IMG/VR virus record: IMGVR_UViG_3300010401_000012
Span: 1 to 51,154 of that record
DNA length: 51,154 nt
Origin: a virus
Direction: 5' to 3' (one strand)
Each line of letters begins with the position of its first letter. Position 1 is the first letter of the stretch. A model generated the notes under the pieces. The model was not told the DNA's origin. It ran no database searches and saw only the letters and a program-made list of their open reading frames with translations. Positions 15,792-22,923 of the stretch are shown here, one piece after another. A program made the position numbers and the translations under genes.

Positions 15792-15959
15792 ATGACTAAT
15801 TACGTTACTCAATACGACTACAGCATCCGCACTGGTGGAACGATGACGTTCGATGCGGATAGCAAAGACGAAGCCGAAGAGATGGCGAAGGAATACATCG
15901 CTGAGACTTACCCCGAAGCTTTTGATATCGAGGTTGTAGAAGTGGATGCTGTCCTCTGA
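15792..15959 (+). CDS. small acidic hypothetical protein (55 aa)
   Basis: It starts MTNYVTQYDYSIRTGGTMTF, then an acidic helix (DSKDEAEEMAKEYIAE). AGGAG at 15782-15786 supports the ATG at 15792 over an upstream in-frame TTG inside the polymerase gene. The stop overlaps the next start (TGATG). Possibly an accessory factor for its polymerase/SSB neighbours, but unproven. Confidence 0.65.
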   Translation: MTNYVTQYDYSIRTGGTMTFDADSKDEAEEMAKEYIAETYPEAFDIEVVEVDAVL

Positions 15960-16471
15960 TGGCACAGTTCTCAAAGACAACCCACGAGAGTGTCAAAGGT
16001 AAGTGTAAGTGGGCACACGTCACACGGCTTAATCGATACGACGCATGGAGTATTGAACTTTGGCCTATACCCGAAGACCTTGAACGTATCCGTGAATGGC
16101 AAGCCAAAGGCTTGAAGAACACGATGCGCAAGGACGAGGAAGGCTATAATATTCGGTTCAAACGTGAGCCGACGAAGAAAATTACTCTACGTACAGGTGA
16201 GATTAAACACCTGACGTTCGCACCTCCCTCTGTCGCCATGGCCGATGGGTCACCCCTCCCTCAAGGTGTATCCATCGGCAATGGTAGTGACGTCACAGTC
16301 CTACTGGAAGTCTATACTCACGGTACACCTGGTGGTGGACAAGCAGTAGCGTGTCGTCTCGAAGGAGTGCGGGTAGATAACCTCGTACCGTTTGATCCTT
16401 CTCGTGATTACACTCCTGAAGAAAAAGAAAAGGTAGACGCACTGACGTCTCAACCGGAGCATATATTCTAA
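15959..16471 (+). CDS. probable phage single-stranded DNA-binding protein
   Basis: The protein has the layout of phage OB-fold SSBs: an aromatic N-terminal part (RLNRYDAWSIELWP), a central core IGNGSDVTVLLEVYTHG (about 111-127), then ACRLEGVRVDNLVPFDP and an acidic, Pro/Glu-rich C-terminus. The IGNGS and G-V-x-V-x-x-L-V-x-F signature is typical of phage ssDNA-binding proteins of the gp2.5/Enc34 kind. It directly follows the polymerase module. Binding of ssDNA at the fork is inferred. At 170 residues it has a reasonable family length. Confidence 0.7.
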   Translation: MAQFSKTTHESVKGKCKWAHVTRLNRYDAWSIELWPIPEDLERIREWQAKGLKNTMRKDEEGYNIRFKREPTKKITLRTGEIKHLTFAPPSVAMADGSPLPQGVSIGNGSDVTVLLEVYTHGTPGGGQAVACRLEGVRVDNLVPFDPSRDYTPEEKEKVDALTSQPEHIF

Positions 16472-16683
16472 TGGCTATGGATAATCTTAACATCTCTAAT
16501 GAAGATGTATGGAAGCGTGTCGATAACATCGGCAGTACTCGTTTCATAAATATGGTTGACGGAACTACACGGGATGTCCCGTGGGGTACCCTCGACTACT
16601 GGAATATCTTCGTTGGTAATATCCTTACCTTTGCAATCCTCGGTGGGTTTGCTTGGATTGGTATTCACTACTTGACTAAATAA
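16471..16683 (+). CDS. small tail-anchored membrane protein (70 aa)
   Basis: The soluble N-terminal half (MAMDNLNISNEDVWKRVDNI) is followed by a C-terminal transmembrane helix (NILTFAILGGFAWIGIHYL). The ATG overlaps the last base of the SSB stop. It is the last gene before the 2.3 kb non-coding locus. Function unknown. Confidence 0.65.
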   Translation: MAMDNLNISNEDVWKRVDNIGSTRFINMVDGTTRDVPWGTLDYWNIFVGNILTFAILGGFAWIGIHYLTK

Positions 16684-17027
16684 GCGGCTGTTGCGCCCGC
16701 ACCTTGGCAGTAGGGTAGGTTAAACTGCCATTATTCAATCTAGCCAACTCCGATGCATATGCCGGAGCACTGGACAAGAGGGTGAGAGGCCCTCCCAATA
16801 CAGTAGTGCTTTGAGGCGGTGACAAGCCATAACCTCATCGATCTCCACAGGGAGCCGTGCCAGTCGGCTGCTTATCCGTAAGTGAGAGCCACTACGAAAT
16901 TCTTGAACGTAGCTCAACAGCAAGAGCCCCGACTTGTATAGTCTTGTGGACCCGATTAAAGACGGTCGTAATTCAAGGTGGGAAACCTCGGGAGATCAGG
17001 GTTAAAGTCCCTGCGTTCAGCCTTAGT

Positions 17028-17085
17028 TGATACTGAAGAGCAAATCGTCTGAGCATGGCTCTATGGGTTGACGCCCCCAGTATCA
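17028..17085 (+). other. closed multi-stem RNA domain inside the ncRNA locus
   Basis: TGATACTG (17028-17035) pairs with CAGTATCA (17078-17085) over eight bases and encloses AGAGC/GCTCT and GGG/CCC stems. A closing helix around smaller helices is a feature of folded RNA rather than chance repeats. Confidence 0.6.
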
Positions 17086-18425
17086 TGCCTCCTGCCTTCC
17101 AACGCAGTAGAGGTGAAGAAACCGTACAGGTAAAACTGGCGGGAAGAGACCGCAGCCGGGTTTGGAGTAAGGTCCACGTCTGAGGTGAATTCCTGATCGG
17201 GAACCGTGATCCGTAGGTGGAAGCGTACAACCGCATGCCGTCTAGGCTGCTCTGTGATCAGGCGTGGAGTAATCGCACGAGGAACATGCCACGTTAATCC
17301 GTCCTCCGCTACGTACTTACGAAAGCATCTGAAGGCTGTCGTAGCCTCGGTGGCCCGCGTAAGCCGTCACCAAAACAACGTAGATGTCGGTAGGGACACT
17401 CCGCAAGGAGGCACGTATAATCCGTGCGTTTAAACAGGCGACCTCTCAAAGTAAGATGCGAGACAGGACATTGAGGGACTGTCGTTGTAAGCACACCGCT
17501 CTCATAAGGCGGTATATAAAATGCATGGCTCGCAGATCGGCCAAGCGGTGTCGTAGTGCAGCGGGTGGTTGTGGACCATCGCAGCATAGGGGTTGTCTGG
17601 AATGGCAGCTCTCGAAGAGCACTGACCTACATGGTAGGTACACACCAAGGATGCTAAGCAAGACTTCTAACGCGGACCCATTCTTGAGTGGCAATCCGTA
17701 GTACACCGTGACGCCACGGGGTTACAAGGTAGCATAGATACCGACGATCTTTCTGACCGAAATGAGGGAGCGTGACCCTCGCCCGTGGGACGGGTTTCAT
17801 GAAGATAGTAGGTTGGACGGCAAGAAGCCCGGTTCGATGCCGGGGTAACAGGTGAAACTTCTTGACGACGTATGGATCGCTGAAGGTCGGGGTGGGATGC
17901 AATCGGGGTGCAACCCGATTTAGGAAGCGTCGAGCACTTCCCTTGTATGAGTCGCCTACAGCCCGGGCATGAAGTCGCTATAAAGCCGATGCATCAAAAA
18001 CCAGGGTATGCTCAGCCGTATCTGAGCTACAGCTTGATCGTCCACTGACGCTGGTTGGTAGGATGTAACCGTAGGGCCTGAGGTCACCGGACCGTTTAGG
18101 AACTCTGGAGCTGGAAGTCCATTTACCAAGACATGCTTCTGCAGCATTGAGGACTGTTCGCTAGGTTCTGTAGTGCTCAATCGTAGACGTAGCTTGGTCT
18201 AGGTTTAGGGTTCCCTATAGCCCAAACCGTAGGACGTAGAGCAGTGTATTGATTGTCGACACTTGCTTAGTAGGAAGAATGGTTTGGATGGTTACGACCG
18301 TACCCGCTGTGCCTGACTGTAAATCAGGTCCCTATTGGGGGGCGTGTTAGCCGTAGTGTACGACGCTGTAGTGGCCCGTATAATAGGCTTTCCTTAGCAG
18401 CACATTAAAGTAGGTCAAGAGAACA

Positions 18426-18467
18426 CCCGACAGTCCATCGGGAGGTTCTAATCCTCCGACTCGGAGG
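18426..18467 (+). other. mutually exclusive hairpins in the ncRNA locus
   Basis: CCCGA-CAGTCCA-TCGGG (18426-18442) overlaps GGAGG-TTCTAAT-CCTCC (18441-18457, loop resembling a tRNA T-loop), which in turn competes with CCTCCG-ACT-CGGAGG (18453-18467). The shared CCTCC can pair either way, so two alternative folds are possible. Confidence 0.55.
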
Positions 18468-18635
18468 GGTACCGCGGTAAGAACAACTGTGGCGAAGCAC
18501 CGCCGGTCTAGGTAGGCAGCGTATAGCAATGCCGTAGCCGAGAGAGACTGACAAGGATTGACCCAGTGAGACAGCGTTCACAACGGTACCAAACAGACAA
18601 CAGGGTTAACGACCCATTGTTTGCAACAGACTTGA

Positions 18636-18666
18636 GCCAGCGTAGCTGGCAGGCAACTTCGTTGCC
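18636..18666 (+). repeat. two adjacent perfect six-pair triloop hairpins
   Basis: GCCAGC-GTA-GCTGGC is followed after one base by GGCAAC-TTC-GTTGCC. Similar triloop hairpins occur at 17608, 17625, 13630 and 13648, suggesting a recurrent structural element. Confidence 0.7.
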
Positions 18667-18963
18667 GAACTAACATAAGCCAGAGGTCGTAGAGGTACGC
18701 CCTGAGCCGAATGAAGTCGTGGAACTCCGCATGGGGTGCAACTCCCTGGGATAAGAGCCGAGCATGTGGCTAGAGGGCCTTTACATGACCCTGACCGGAG
18801 CTGTAACGTAAACCTTCTTGTTAGCAAGTCCATGAGAATTCACCTAAAGCAGCGCCAGATTAGCGTTGAGCTATAAGAAGGGGATGTACCTTCTTAGATC
18901 AGAGAGAGGCCCGCAGGCAACACATCTCACCACAGAATGCACTCTGACAGAGGAGAGCACACA

Positions 18964-19029
18964 ATGTGTGTCATGATCACGATGCTCAAGATGTTGAAAT
19001 ACCTCCAGCGTTGCCGGGAACCACCTTAA
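18964..19029 (+). CDS. 21-residue peptide gene
   Basis: The peptide begins MCVMITMLKMLKYLQRCREPP and is hydrophobic and basic, possibly amphipathic. The ATG is preceded at ideal spacing by ACAGAGGA (18947-18954), the octamer found before four confident genes of this phage, so real translation is likely. It lies at the 3' edge of the ncRNA locus and just before a strong hairpin. It could be a leader peptide or a small membrane-active peptide. Confidence 0.55.
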   Translation: MCVMITMLKMLKYLQRCREPP

Positions 19030-19048
19030 GAATTTCCCGGGGTGGGAC
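19012..19048 (+). terminator. hairpin with alternative pairing after the 21-aa peptide
   Basis: CCGGGAA pairs with TTCCCGG, while CCACC within its loop can pair instead with GGTGG just downstream. The competing stems overlap the peptide's stop codon, as in attenuators. No T-run follows. Further small stems (GTCAG/CTGAC near 19069-19085, CCCGG/CCGGG near 19135-19156) fill the rest of the gap up to 19205. Confidence 0.5.
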
Positions 19049-19205
19049 GTAGGAACACCAAAGCAGTAGAGTCAGTTCTGCTGACGGCTAGTTAAATAGC
19101 TTGAAAGCTTACGAGTGTTCTAGTCCCACAATACCCGGATCGAATGGGAACCGGGGTGGCCCCTACTGGATGAGCGCCCCGTAATCCCCCATAAAGGAGA
19201 CGACC

Positions 19206-19490
19206 ATGAGTAAACTCGACAAGATTTTGGTCGAGGCCCTGCTCTTCAAGGATAAGCCTCCGACCGAAAAGAAATCCAAGAAAGCCATCACGATGAAGGA
19301 GTACATCAAGTTCAAGAAAGAATTTGATGAATTCCAGAAGTTGCTGAAGGAAGAAGCCGACAAGAACAAGCCGAAGGACGACAAGAAGAAAGACGAGCTG
19401 ACATTCTGGCAGAAGACTGCGCTCCTCCACATCGGTGCGCTCGGTTACTTCGCCACGTTGGCCTTGTTGTTCAGGCTGACATTCCACTAA
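19206..19490 (+). CDS. lysine-rich protein with C-terminal membrane helix (94 aa)
   Basis: The N-terminal two thirds is a highly charged helix (MSKLDKILVEALLFKDKPPT, then KK/EE-rich), probably coiled coil. The end is hydrophobic (ALLHIGALGYFATLALLFRL), giving a tail anchor. AAAGGAGACGACC precedes the ATG. Codon use is GC-rich and biased as in other putative high-expression genes. Function unknown. Confidence 0.7.
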   Translation: MSKLDKILVEALLFKDKPPTEKKSKKAITMKEYIKFKKEFDEFQKLLKEEADKNKPKDDKKKDELTFWQKTALLHIGALGYFATLALLFRLTFH

Positions 19491-19560
19491 CATTAGGACG
19501 GCCCCTCTGCGACGTCAGACTTAATATTGTACAGGCAAGGGTCGTCCTTTAGGACATACA

Positions 19561-19920
19561 ATGACTGATAAATACTATAATAAGAACGGTGATGTAGCCG
19601 TCTTGATCTCCAAAGATTATGGTGGGGGTTGGAGTACGTGGAATTCTGATTACGCAGAAGAGATGGTCTTCGATAAGGATATCGTTAAGATCATACTTGA
19701 CAATCCTATTAGACCTGAAACAATTCTTCGTTTGAGGCCTGAAGACTACGATAAGGTTAAAGAGATTTGTAAGACTAAGTACCCTAAGGCATACGTAGAC
19801 GGTATGGATGACTGCTTAACTGTCGAATGGTTGAAACCCGGTACTGAATTTATGATCCATGAGTATGACGGATCAGAAAGTATTTGGACCGCAGAAGATA
19901 TAAAGAAATACATTGCCTAA
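19561..19920 (+). CDS. hypothetical protein (119 aa)
   Basis: An acidic alpha/beta protein beginning MTDKYYNKNGDVAVLISKDY with the pattern GGGWSTWNSDYAEEMVFD, where the last ~80 residues follow. Short proteins opening with a 'VAVLISK.YGGGWSTW' type segment occur in various phages without known function. AGGACATACA precedes the ATG. Its 3' end overlaps the exonuclease start. Confidence 0.65.
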   Translation: MTDKYYNKNGDVAVLISKDYGGGWSTWNSDYAEEMVFDKDIVKIILDNPIRPETILRLRPEDYDKVKEICKTKYPKAYVDGMDDCLTVEWLKPGTEFMIHEYDGSESIWTAEDIKKYIA

Positions 19921-20788
19921 TATTTCTACATTAATACAGGACATACATGAATTCCTCCATGGAAACAGAGCCGACGGAACAGGTTGGTTCAACGAAGAAG
20001 TGGCAAAGGCGTACTCCGAGGAGGTCACCGGACGACTTAGACAAAGCTTTGGCCCTAGAGAAACTAAAGCTACTCTACGTCTCAGCCAGATGGGTCCAAA
20101 GTGCCCGCGACAGTTGTGGTACAGTATACACCGGCCCGAGCTTGCCGAACCTCTCCCCCCTTCCGCCGTGGTCAAGTTCACTTATGGACACCTACTCGAA
20201 GCCCTCGTAATCTCGTGGGCTAAAGCTGCTGGACACGAAGTCACAGGAGAGCAAGATGAACTGGTTGTTGACGGGGTCAAAGGTCACCGAGATTGCGTTA
20301 TCGATGGGTGTCTTGTTGATGTTAAGTCCTGTAGCAGTATTGCATTTCGAAAAATCAAAGATGGACTTCTGGCCCAGAGTGATGATTTTGGGTATCTCGA
20401 TCAACTTGATGGCTATCTTGTGGGCTCACGTAATGATACTCTTGTACGGGTTAAGGATCGAGGATATATTCTAGCCGTCGATAAACAACTAGGACACTTA
20501 GCACTCTATGAACACATTGGACGACCAGCTCAAATACACAATAGGATTAGCGAATATAAATCAATTGTGGATAGACTTGAGCCACCCCCTTGCGGATGCC
20601 ATACGGTCCCCGACGGTGCAAGTGGAAACATTAAACTTGATGTACGAGCGAGCTACAGCCCTTACAAATGGTGTTGCTTCCCTCATCTCAGATGTTTCGT
20701 CTACGCCAAAGGACCAGTCTACTTAACCAAAGTAGTTAGGAAACCAGATGTCATTGAAATTAATCAACAAGGTCAAGTCGTATATTGA
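19913..20788 (+). CDS. Cas4/RecB-like PD-(D/E)XK exonuclease
   Basis: Motifs of a RecB-type nuclease are visible: E96 in GHLLEALV, D127 in GHRDC, then D136-V-K138 in GCLVDVKSC. A cysteine at C64 (KCPRQLWY) plus C-terminal cysteines (CGC, CC-x4-C) match the Fe-S layout of Cas4/AddB-type nucleases. In T7-like replication modules an exonuclease degrades host DNA and removes primers, which is the inferred role. The TTG start at 19913 overlaps the previous stop and has a weak ribosome-binding site; a GTG near 20000 would lose the N-terminal helix. Confidence 0.8.
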   Translation: MPNISTLIQDIHEFLHGNRADGTGWFNEEVAKAYSEEVTGRLRQSFGPRETKATLRLSQMGPKCPRQLWYSIHRPELAEPLPPSAVVKFTYGHLLEALVISWAKAAGHEVTGEQDELVVDGVKGHRDCVIDGCLVDVKSCSSIAFRKIKDGLLAQSDDFGYLDQLDGYLVGSRNDTLVRVKDRGYILAVDKQLGHLALYEHIGRPAQIHNRISEYKSIVDRLEPPPCGCHTVPDGASGNIKLDVRASYSPYKWCCFPHLRCFVYAKGPVYLTKVVRKPDVIEINQQGQVVY

Positions 20789-20999
20789 GCGGCTAAGGCT
20801 CTTCAAAGAAGTCGAACGCGAAGGAACTGCAGACGATTGGGCTACTGGTTTCAATATAAGATTTCGTGATGAATTTGGTACACTATGGCATATGGGTGCG
20901 TACAAGGACCCAGAACATTGGCATGAACAAAAGGTCAATCGTTCTCAGATTGTACACACACGTAACCAAATTATCAAAAGACTGAAGCGTATACTGTAG
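20748..20999 (+). CDS. small basic hypothetical protein (83 aa)
   Basis: It begins MSLKLINKVKSYIERLRLFK, basic and helical with an aromatic middle (WHMGAYKDPEHWHE). It overlaps the exonuclease end by 41 bases in another frame, with AGGAAACC upstream of the ATG. It is followed by a promoter. Function unknown. Confidence 0.55.
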   Translation: MSLKLINKVKSYIERLRLFKEVEREGTADDWATGFNIRFRDEFGTLWHMGAYKDPEHWHEQKVNRSQIVHTRNQIIKRLKRIL

Positions 21000-21025
21000 A
21001 CAAGCACAGTAAAATCTGTTATACT
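20997..21025 (+). promoter_or_regulatory. sigma70-like promoter
   Basis: TAGACA (20997-21002), 17-base spacer, TATACT (21020-21025). It would drive the GC-rich gene at 21084 and the small-gene block after it. Confidence 0.75.
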
Positions 21026-21083
21026 TAAAGACAGTTAGTCTATTACTGCGAAATAGATAATCCCAAGAAAAGAAAGAAAAACA

Positions 21084-21275
21084 ATGAACGCAGAATATCA
21101 GATCAAGACGGCCGACAATGGTTATCTCGTCCAGCGCGTCATCGAAGTCGAAGTCGAGAACACTCCGGATGCTCCTTTCAAGGACCCTTATGAGCGCTCG
21201 ATCTTCGTGTTCGCCGATTGGGCGGGCGTGATCGCATGGCTGAATGGTAATGAGCCTGCCAAGAAGGCTGCCTAA
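21084..21275 (+). CDS. small acidic hypothetical protein (63 aa)
   Basis: It starts MNAEYQIKTADNGYLVQRVI and has the sequence FVFADWAGVIAWLNG, a pattern seen in short phage proteins with strand-strand-helix folds. AGAAAGAAAAACA precedes the ATG. It is strongly codon-biased. First gene after the 20997 promoter. Confidence 0.7.
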   Translation: MNAEYQIKTADNGYLVQRVIEVEVENTPDAPFKDPYERSIFVFADWAGVIAWLNGNEPAKKAA

Positions 21276-21669
21276 ATCCTCTGTTGCCCCCTCGGGATTA
21301 ACCCCCCGAGGCCGGCATCTTCTTAAGAAATATGGGATAACAGAAGAACAATATGCTCTACTATATACTCAACAGAACGGAAGTTGCTACGTCTGTGGAA
21401 GACATTCTGATGAATTCAAATCCAGACTTGCAATCGATCACGATCACGAGACTGGGGAAATCAGAGGACTTCTGTGTTTCTTTTGTAATAGATACGTTAT
21501 CGGACGCTACCGTAGACGAAGTATCGAAACGCTTAGACGCGCTGTTGATTACCTCGACAGAGAATACACAGGCTGGGTAGTACCACCGAAGGTAAAGAAG
21601 AGGAAGAAACATGGACGAAAGCAATCCTCTACAAGTAAAGTTGTTAGACGGATACGGCGATCCCCATGA
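21244..21669 (+). CDS. recombination endonuclease VII-like (His-Me finger)
   Basis: The T4 gp49-type zinc and catalytic core is present: C48-x2-C51, then AIDHDHETGEIRGLLC with D65-H66-D67-H68, and C78-x2-C81-N82. Such enzymes resolve branched and Holliday-junction DNA before packaging. A basic tail follows. At 141 residues it is a typical small phage form. The ATG at 21244 overlaps the previous gene by 32 bases; a second ATG lies two codons later. With the Cas4-like exonuclease it forms a DNA-processing cluster. Confidence 0.9.
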   Translation: MVMSLPRRLPKSSVAPSGLTPRGRHLLKKYGITEEQYALLYTQQNGSCYVCGRHSDEFKSRLAIDHDHETGEIRGLLCFFCNRYVIGRYRRRSIETLRRAVDYLDREYTGWVVPPKVKKRKKHGRKQSSTSKVVRRIRRSP

Positions 21670-21976
21670 CACGGTGACTCATGATGGAGTACCGTATGAC
21701 CTCAATGTAATTCGTAAAGGTGTTCGCTACCTTCCTCGCCAACTATTTGCTGTAGCTGATATGGCATGGTTACTGGCTGAGTGCCCGTGGACCGAAGAAG
21801 ACGAACAACGCATACCAATAATTAATATGCGCCGTCCTGTTTTCGTAGTATGGTGGCAGGGTAAACTCTGTAACATCGATGGTTACCACCGATTAAAGAA
21901 TGCAGAACGTCTAGGGATGAAGTACCTTCCTGGAATTATGGTACCTGATGAAGTCATGAATGAGGCTAGAAAATAA
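21611..21976 (+). CDS. ParB/sulfiredoxin-fold domain protein (121 aa)
   Basis: The central motif LCNIDGYHRLKNAERLGM (about residues 86-103), preceded by RRPVFVVWWQGK, matches the ParB N-terminal (ParB/Srx) nucleotide-binding signature, in which the I-D-G-x-H-R helix begins the active loop. No C-terminal HTH is present, so a partition role is unlikely. Phage proteins of this type can be nucleases or NTP-binding modifiers. It overlaps the endonuclease VII gene by 59 bases and the next gene by one (TAATG). Confidence 0.72.
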   Translation: MDESNPLQVKLLDGYGDPHDTVTHDGVPYDLNVIRKGVRYLPRQLFAVADMAWLLAECPWTEEDEQRIPIINMRRPVFVVWWQGKLCNIDGYHRLKNAERLGMKYLPGIMVPDEVMNEARK

Positions 21977-22083
21977 TGCGCGACGCAAAAGGATTTGATT
22001 ACCTCTGGTGGGTAGTTCCACTAACAGAAGTTGTTATACTTCTCGGTATAATGCTTTACTACATGAGGCTGGTTGGTACTTGA
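21976..22083 (+). CDS. small membrane protein (35 aa)
   Basis: MRDAKGFDYLWWVVPLTEVV is followed by ILLGIMLYYMRLVGT, forming one transmembrane helix. The start overlaps the previous stop (TAATG). Function unknown. Confidence 0.55.
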   Translation: MRDAKGFDYLWWVVPLTEVVILLGIMLYYMRLVGT

Positions 22084-22223
22084 GCTACGCCGCCGTTCTA
22101 GAAGTCTATGACCTAGAGCAAATACTAGAATTAAACGACAAGACTACAGAAGAATGTCTAGAGTTTTTAGTGGAAGAAGGCTACATTGACCTCCCTCGTA
22201 TTAAGCCCTTGGATTTCGAATAA
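22080..22223 (+). CDS. small acidic hypothetical protein (47 aa)
   Basis: From the TTG at 22080 the product is MSYAAVLEVYDLEQILELND plus 27 residues. It is acidic and helical, resembling a degenerate HTH (DKTTEECLEFLVEEGYIDLP). It overlaps the preceding stop. A longer in-frame reading from 22008 has no better start signal. Start uncertain. Confidence 0.5.
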   Translation: MSYAAVLEVYDLEQILELNDKTTEECLEFLVEEGYIDLPRIKPLDFE

Positions 22224-22239
22224 CATATTCTTTGCTGGC

Positions 22240-22371
22240 TTGCCTGATGAAGACTTCAGAGGCTGGAAGTACGAAGAAGATTGTACGTGTGACCGCTGTG
22301 AACAATTCTACAAGGCTGCATACTACATGGTACAATGCTACGAAAATGGTCCACCCCAAGAACAGAGCTGA
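22240..22371 (+). CDS. small cysteine-containing hypothetical protein (43 aa)
   Basis: From the TTG at 22240 the product contains CTCDRCEQF, a C-x-C-x2-C pattern, followed by an aromatic helix. The start is uncertain: an in-frame TTG at 22186 would add 18 residues. It sits between overlapping small genes. Confidence 0.4.
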   Translation: MPDEDFRGWKYEEDCTCDRCEQFYKAAYYMVQCYENGPPQEQS

Positions 22372-22501
22372 GCGTTTAGCTCTCACAAAGAAGAAACATG
22401 GTAAGAAAAGTCCCTACCCTCGGAGACCAACTGAAGAGGAAGACGAAGATGCCATTCGGGAAGAAGTTCGCAGAGAAGTTTGGGACCGACAAGACGGTTA
22501 A
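22346..22501 (+). CDS. small highly charged protein (51 aa)
   Basis: It begins MVHPKNRAERLALTKKKHGK, with a basic N-terminal half and an acidic C-terminal half (EEEDEDAIREEVRREVW). The ATG at 22346 is chosen as the first Met in a compact product. It overlaps both neighbours. No family is recognised. Confidence 0.5.
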   Translation: MVHPKNRAERLALTKKKHGKKSPYPRRPTEEEDEDAIREEVRREVWDRQDG

Positions 22502-22688
22502 GGTCTCCGTTGCAAACATCGAAGCTGCTGTTACCAGCGCTCTGTACGCAATGAGACTCATCCCAGAAAACACCGATATCCTCCAGATCAACTGGAGTGA
22601 CCTCGTCAACAAAAAACCCACCGATATTATAACAGTGGGAATTAAGATACCAAAGGAGACTATTAACACACGTGGTACGGGCAAATAG
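22398..22688 (+). CDS. hypothetical protein (96 aa)
   Basis: It begins MVRKVPTLGDQLKRKTKMPF and then has a regular alpha/beta pattern (KVSVANIEAAVTSALYAM, DIITVGIKIPK). AAGAAGAAACATG gives a modest ribosome-binding site. It overlaps the previous gene by more than 100 bases in another frame, so one of the two may be wrong; this one has the better secondary-structure pattern. Confidence 0.6.
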   Translation: MVRKVPTLGDQLKRKTKMPFGKKFAEKFGTDKTVKVSVANIEAAVTSALYAMRLIPENTDILQINWSDLVNKKPTDIITVGIKIPKETINTRGTGK

Positions 22689-22923
22689 AAACTACGCCAA
22701 GGAGACAGCCTATGAAAATCGGCCGGAACAGGTTAAGCGTAGGGAAGCAAGAAACAAAGCAAGACGAAAAGCCATGCGGGCCGGAAAGGTCCACAAAGGG
22801 GATGGTAAAGAACTTGACCATGTTGGATATCATCGGACTGGGTCTCTTGACCACGTTCCAGTCAGGGTTGTTTCACAACATGCTAATAGAATTAGACAAC
22901 CGAAACGAAAAGGACGACGGTAG
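22672..22923 (+). CDS. small HNH-like protein (83 aa)
   Basis: A basic helical N-terminus with a conserved-looking YAKE-x-Y-E-N-R-P-E-Q-x-K-R-R-x-A-R-N pattern is followed by GDGKELDHVGYHRTGSLDHV and V-S-x2-A-N-R. This layout is typical of small HNH proteins widespread in podoviruses (D-H ... N). Nicking activity is possible but unproven. The GTG start overlaps the preceding gene by 17 bases. Confidence 0.7.
   Translation: MVRANRNYAKETAYENRPEQVKRREARNKARRKAMRAGKVHKGDGKELDHVGYHRTGSLDHVPVRVVSQHANRIRQPKRKGRR

Larger units (their letters stand above)
16690..18945 (+). ncRNA. putative giant structured non-coding RNA locus (~2.3 kb)
   Basis: No credible coding sequence is present on either strand, but perfect or near-perfect hairpins follow one another throughout. 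Examples: AGCCG/CGGCT (about 16852-16868), CAGGG-TTAAAGT-CCCTG (16997-17013), TGATACTG/CAGTATCA enclosing a multi-stem domain (17028-17085), CCTC-CTGC/GCAG-GAGG (17088-17113), CTCC-GCAA-GGAG (17399-17410), GCTCT-CGA-AGAGC (17608-17620), ACCTAC-ATG-GTAGGT (17625-17639), CCCGG-TTCGATG-CCGGG (17828-17844), GCTCAG/CTGAGC (18010-18027), GCCAGC-GTA-GCTGGC with GGCAAC-TTC-GTTGCC (18636-18666), TAAGAAGG/CCTTCTTA (18874-18896). Flanking genes are all on the + strand. Giant phage RNAs such as GOLLD and ROOL are precedents; membership is not established. Confidence 0.7.

Noticed and set aside
16684-18960. Ribosomal RNA, tmRNA, RNase P RNA or a group I intron
   Set aside because: None of the universally conserved core sequences I can recall were seen and the segment lies between intact, unrelated genes.
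16684-19205. Canonical tRNA genes
   Set aside because: Anticodon-like and T-arm-like stems exist, but no position gives acceptor, D, anticodon and T arms together at normal spacing. A possible acceptor-like pairing TTGAACG/CGTTCAG (about 16903 and 17013) encloses an abnormal ~50-base variable region.
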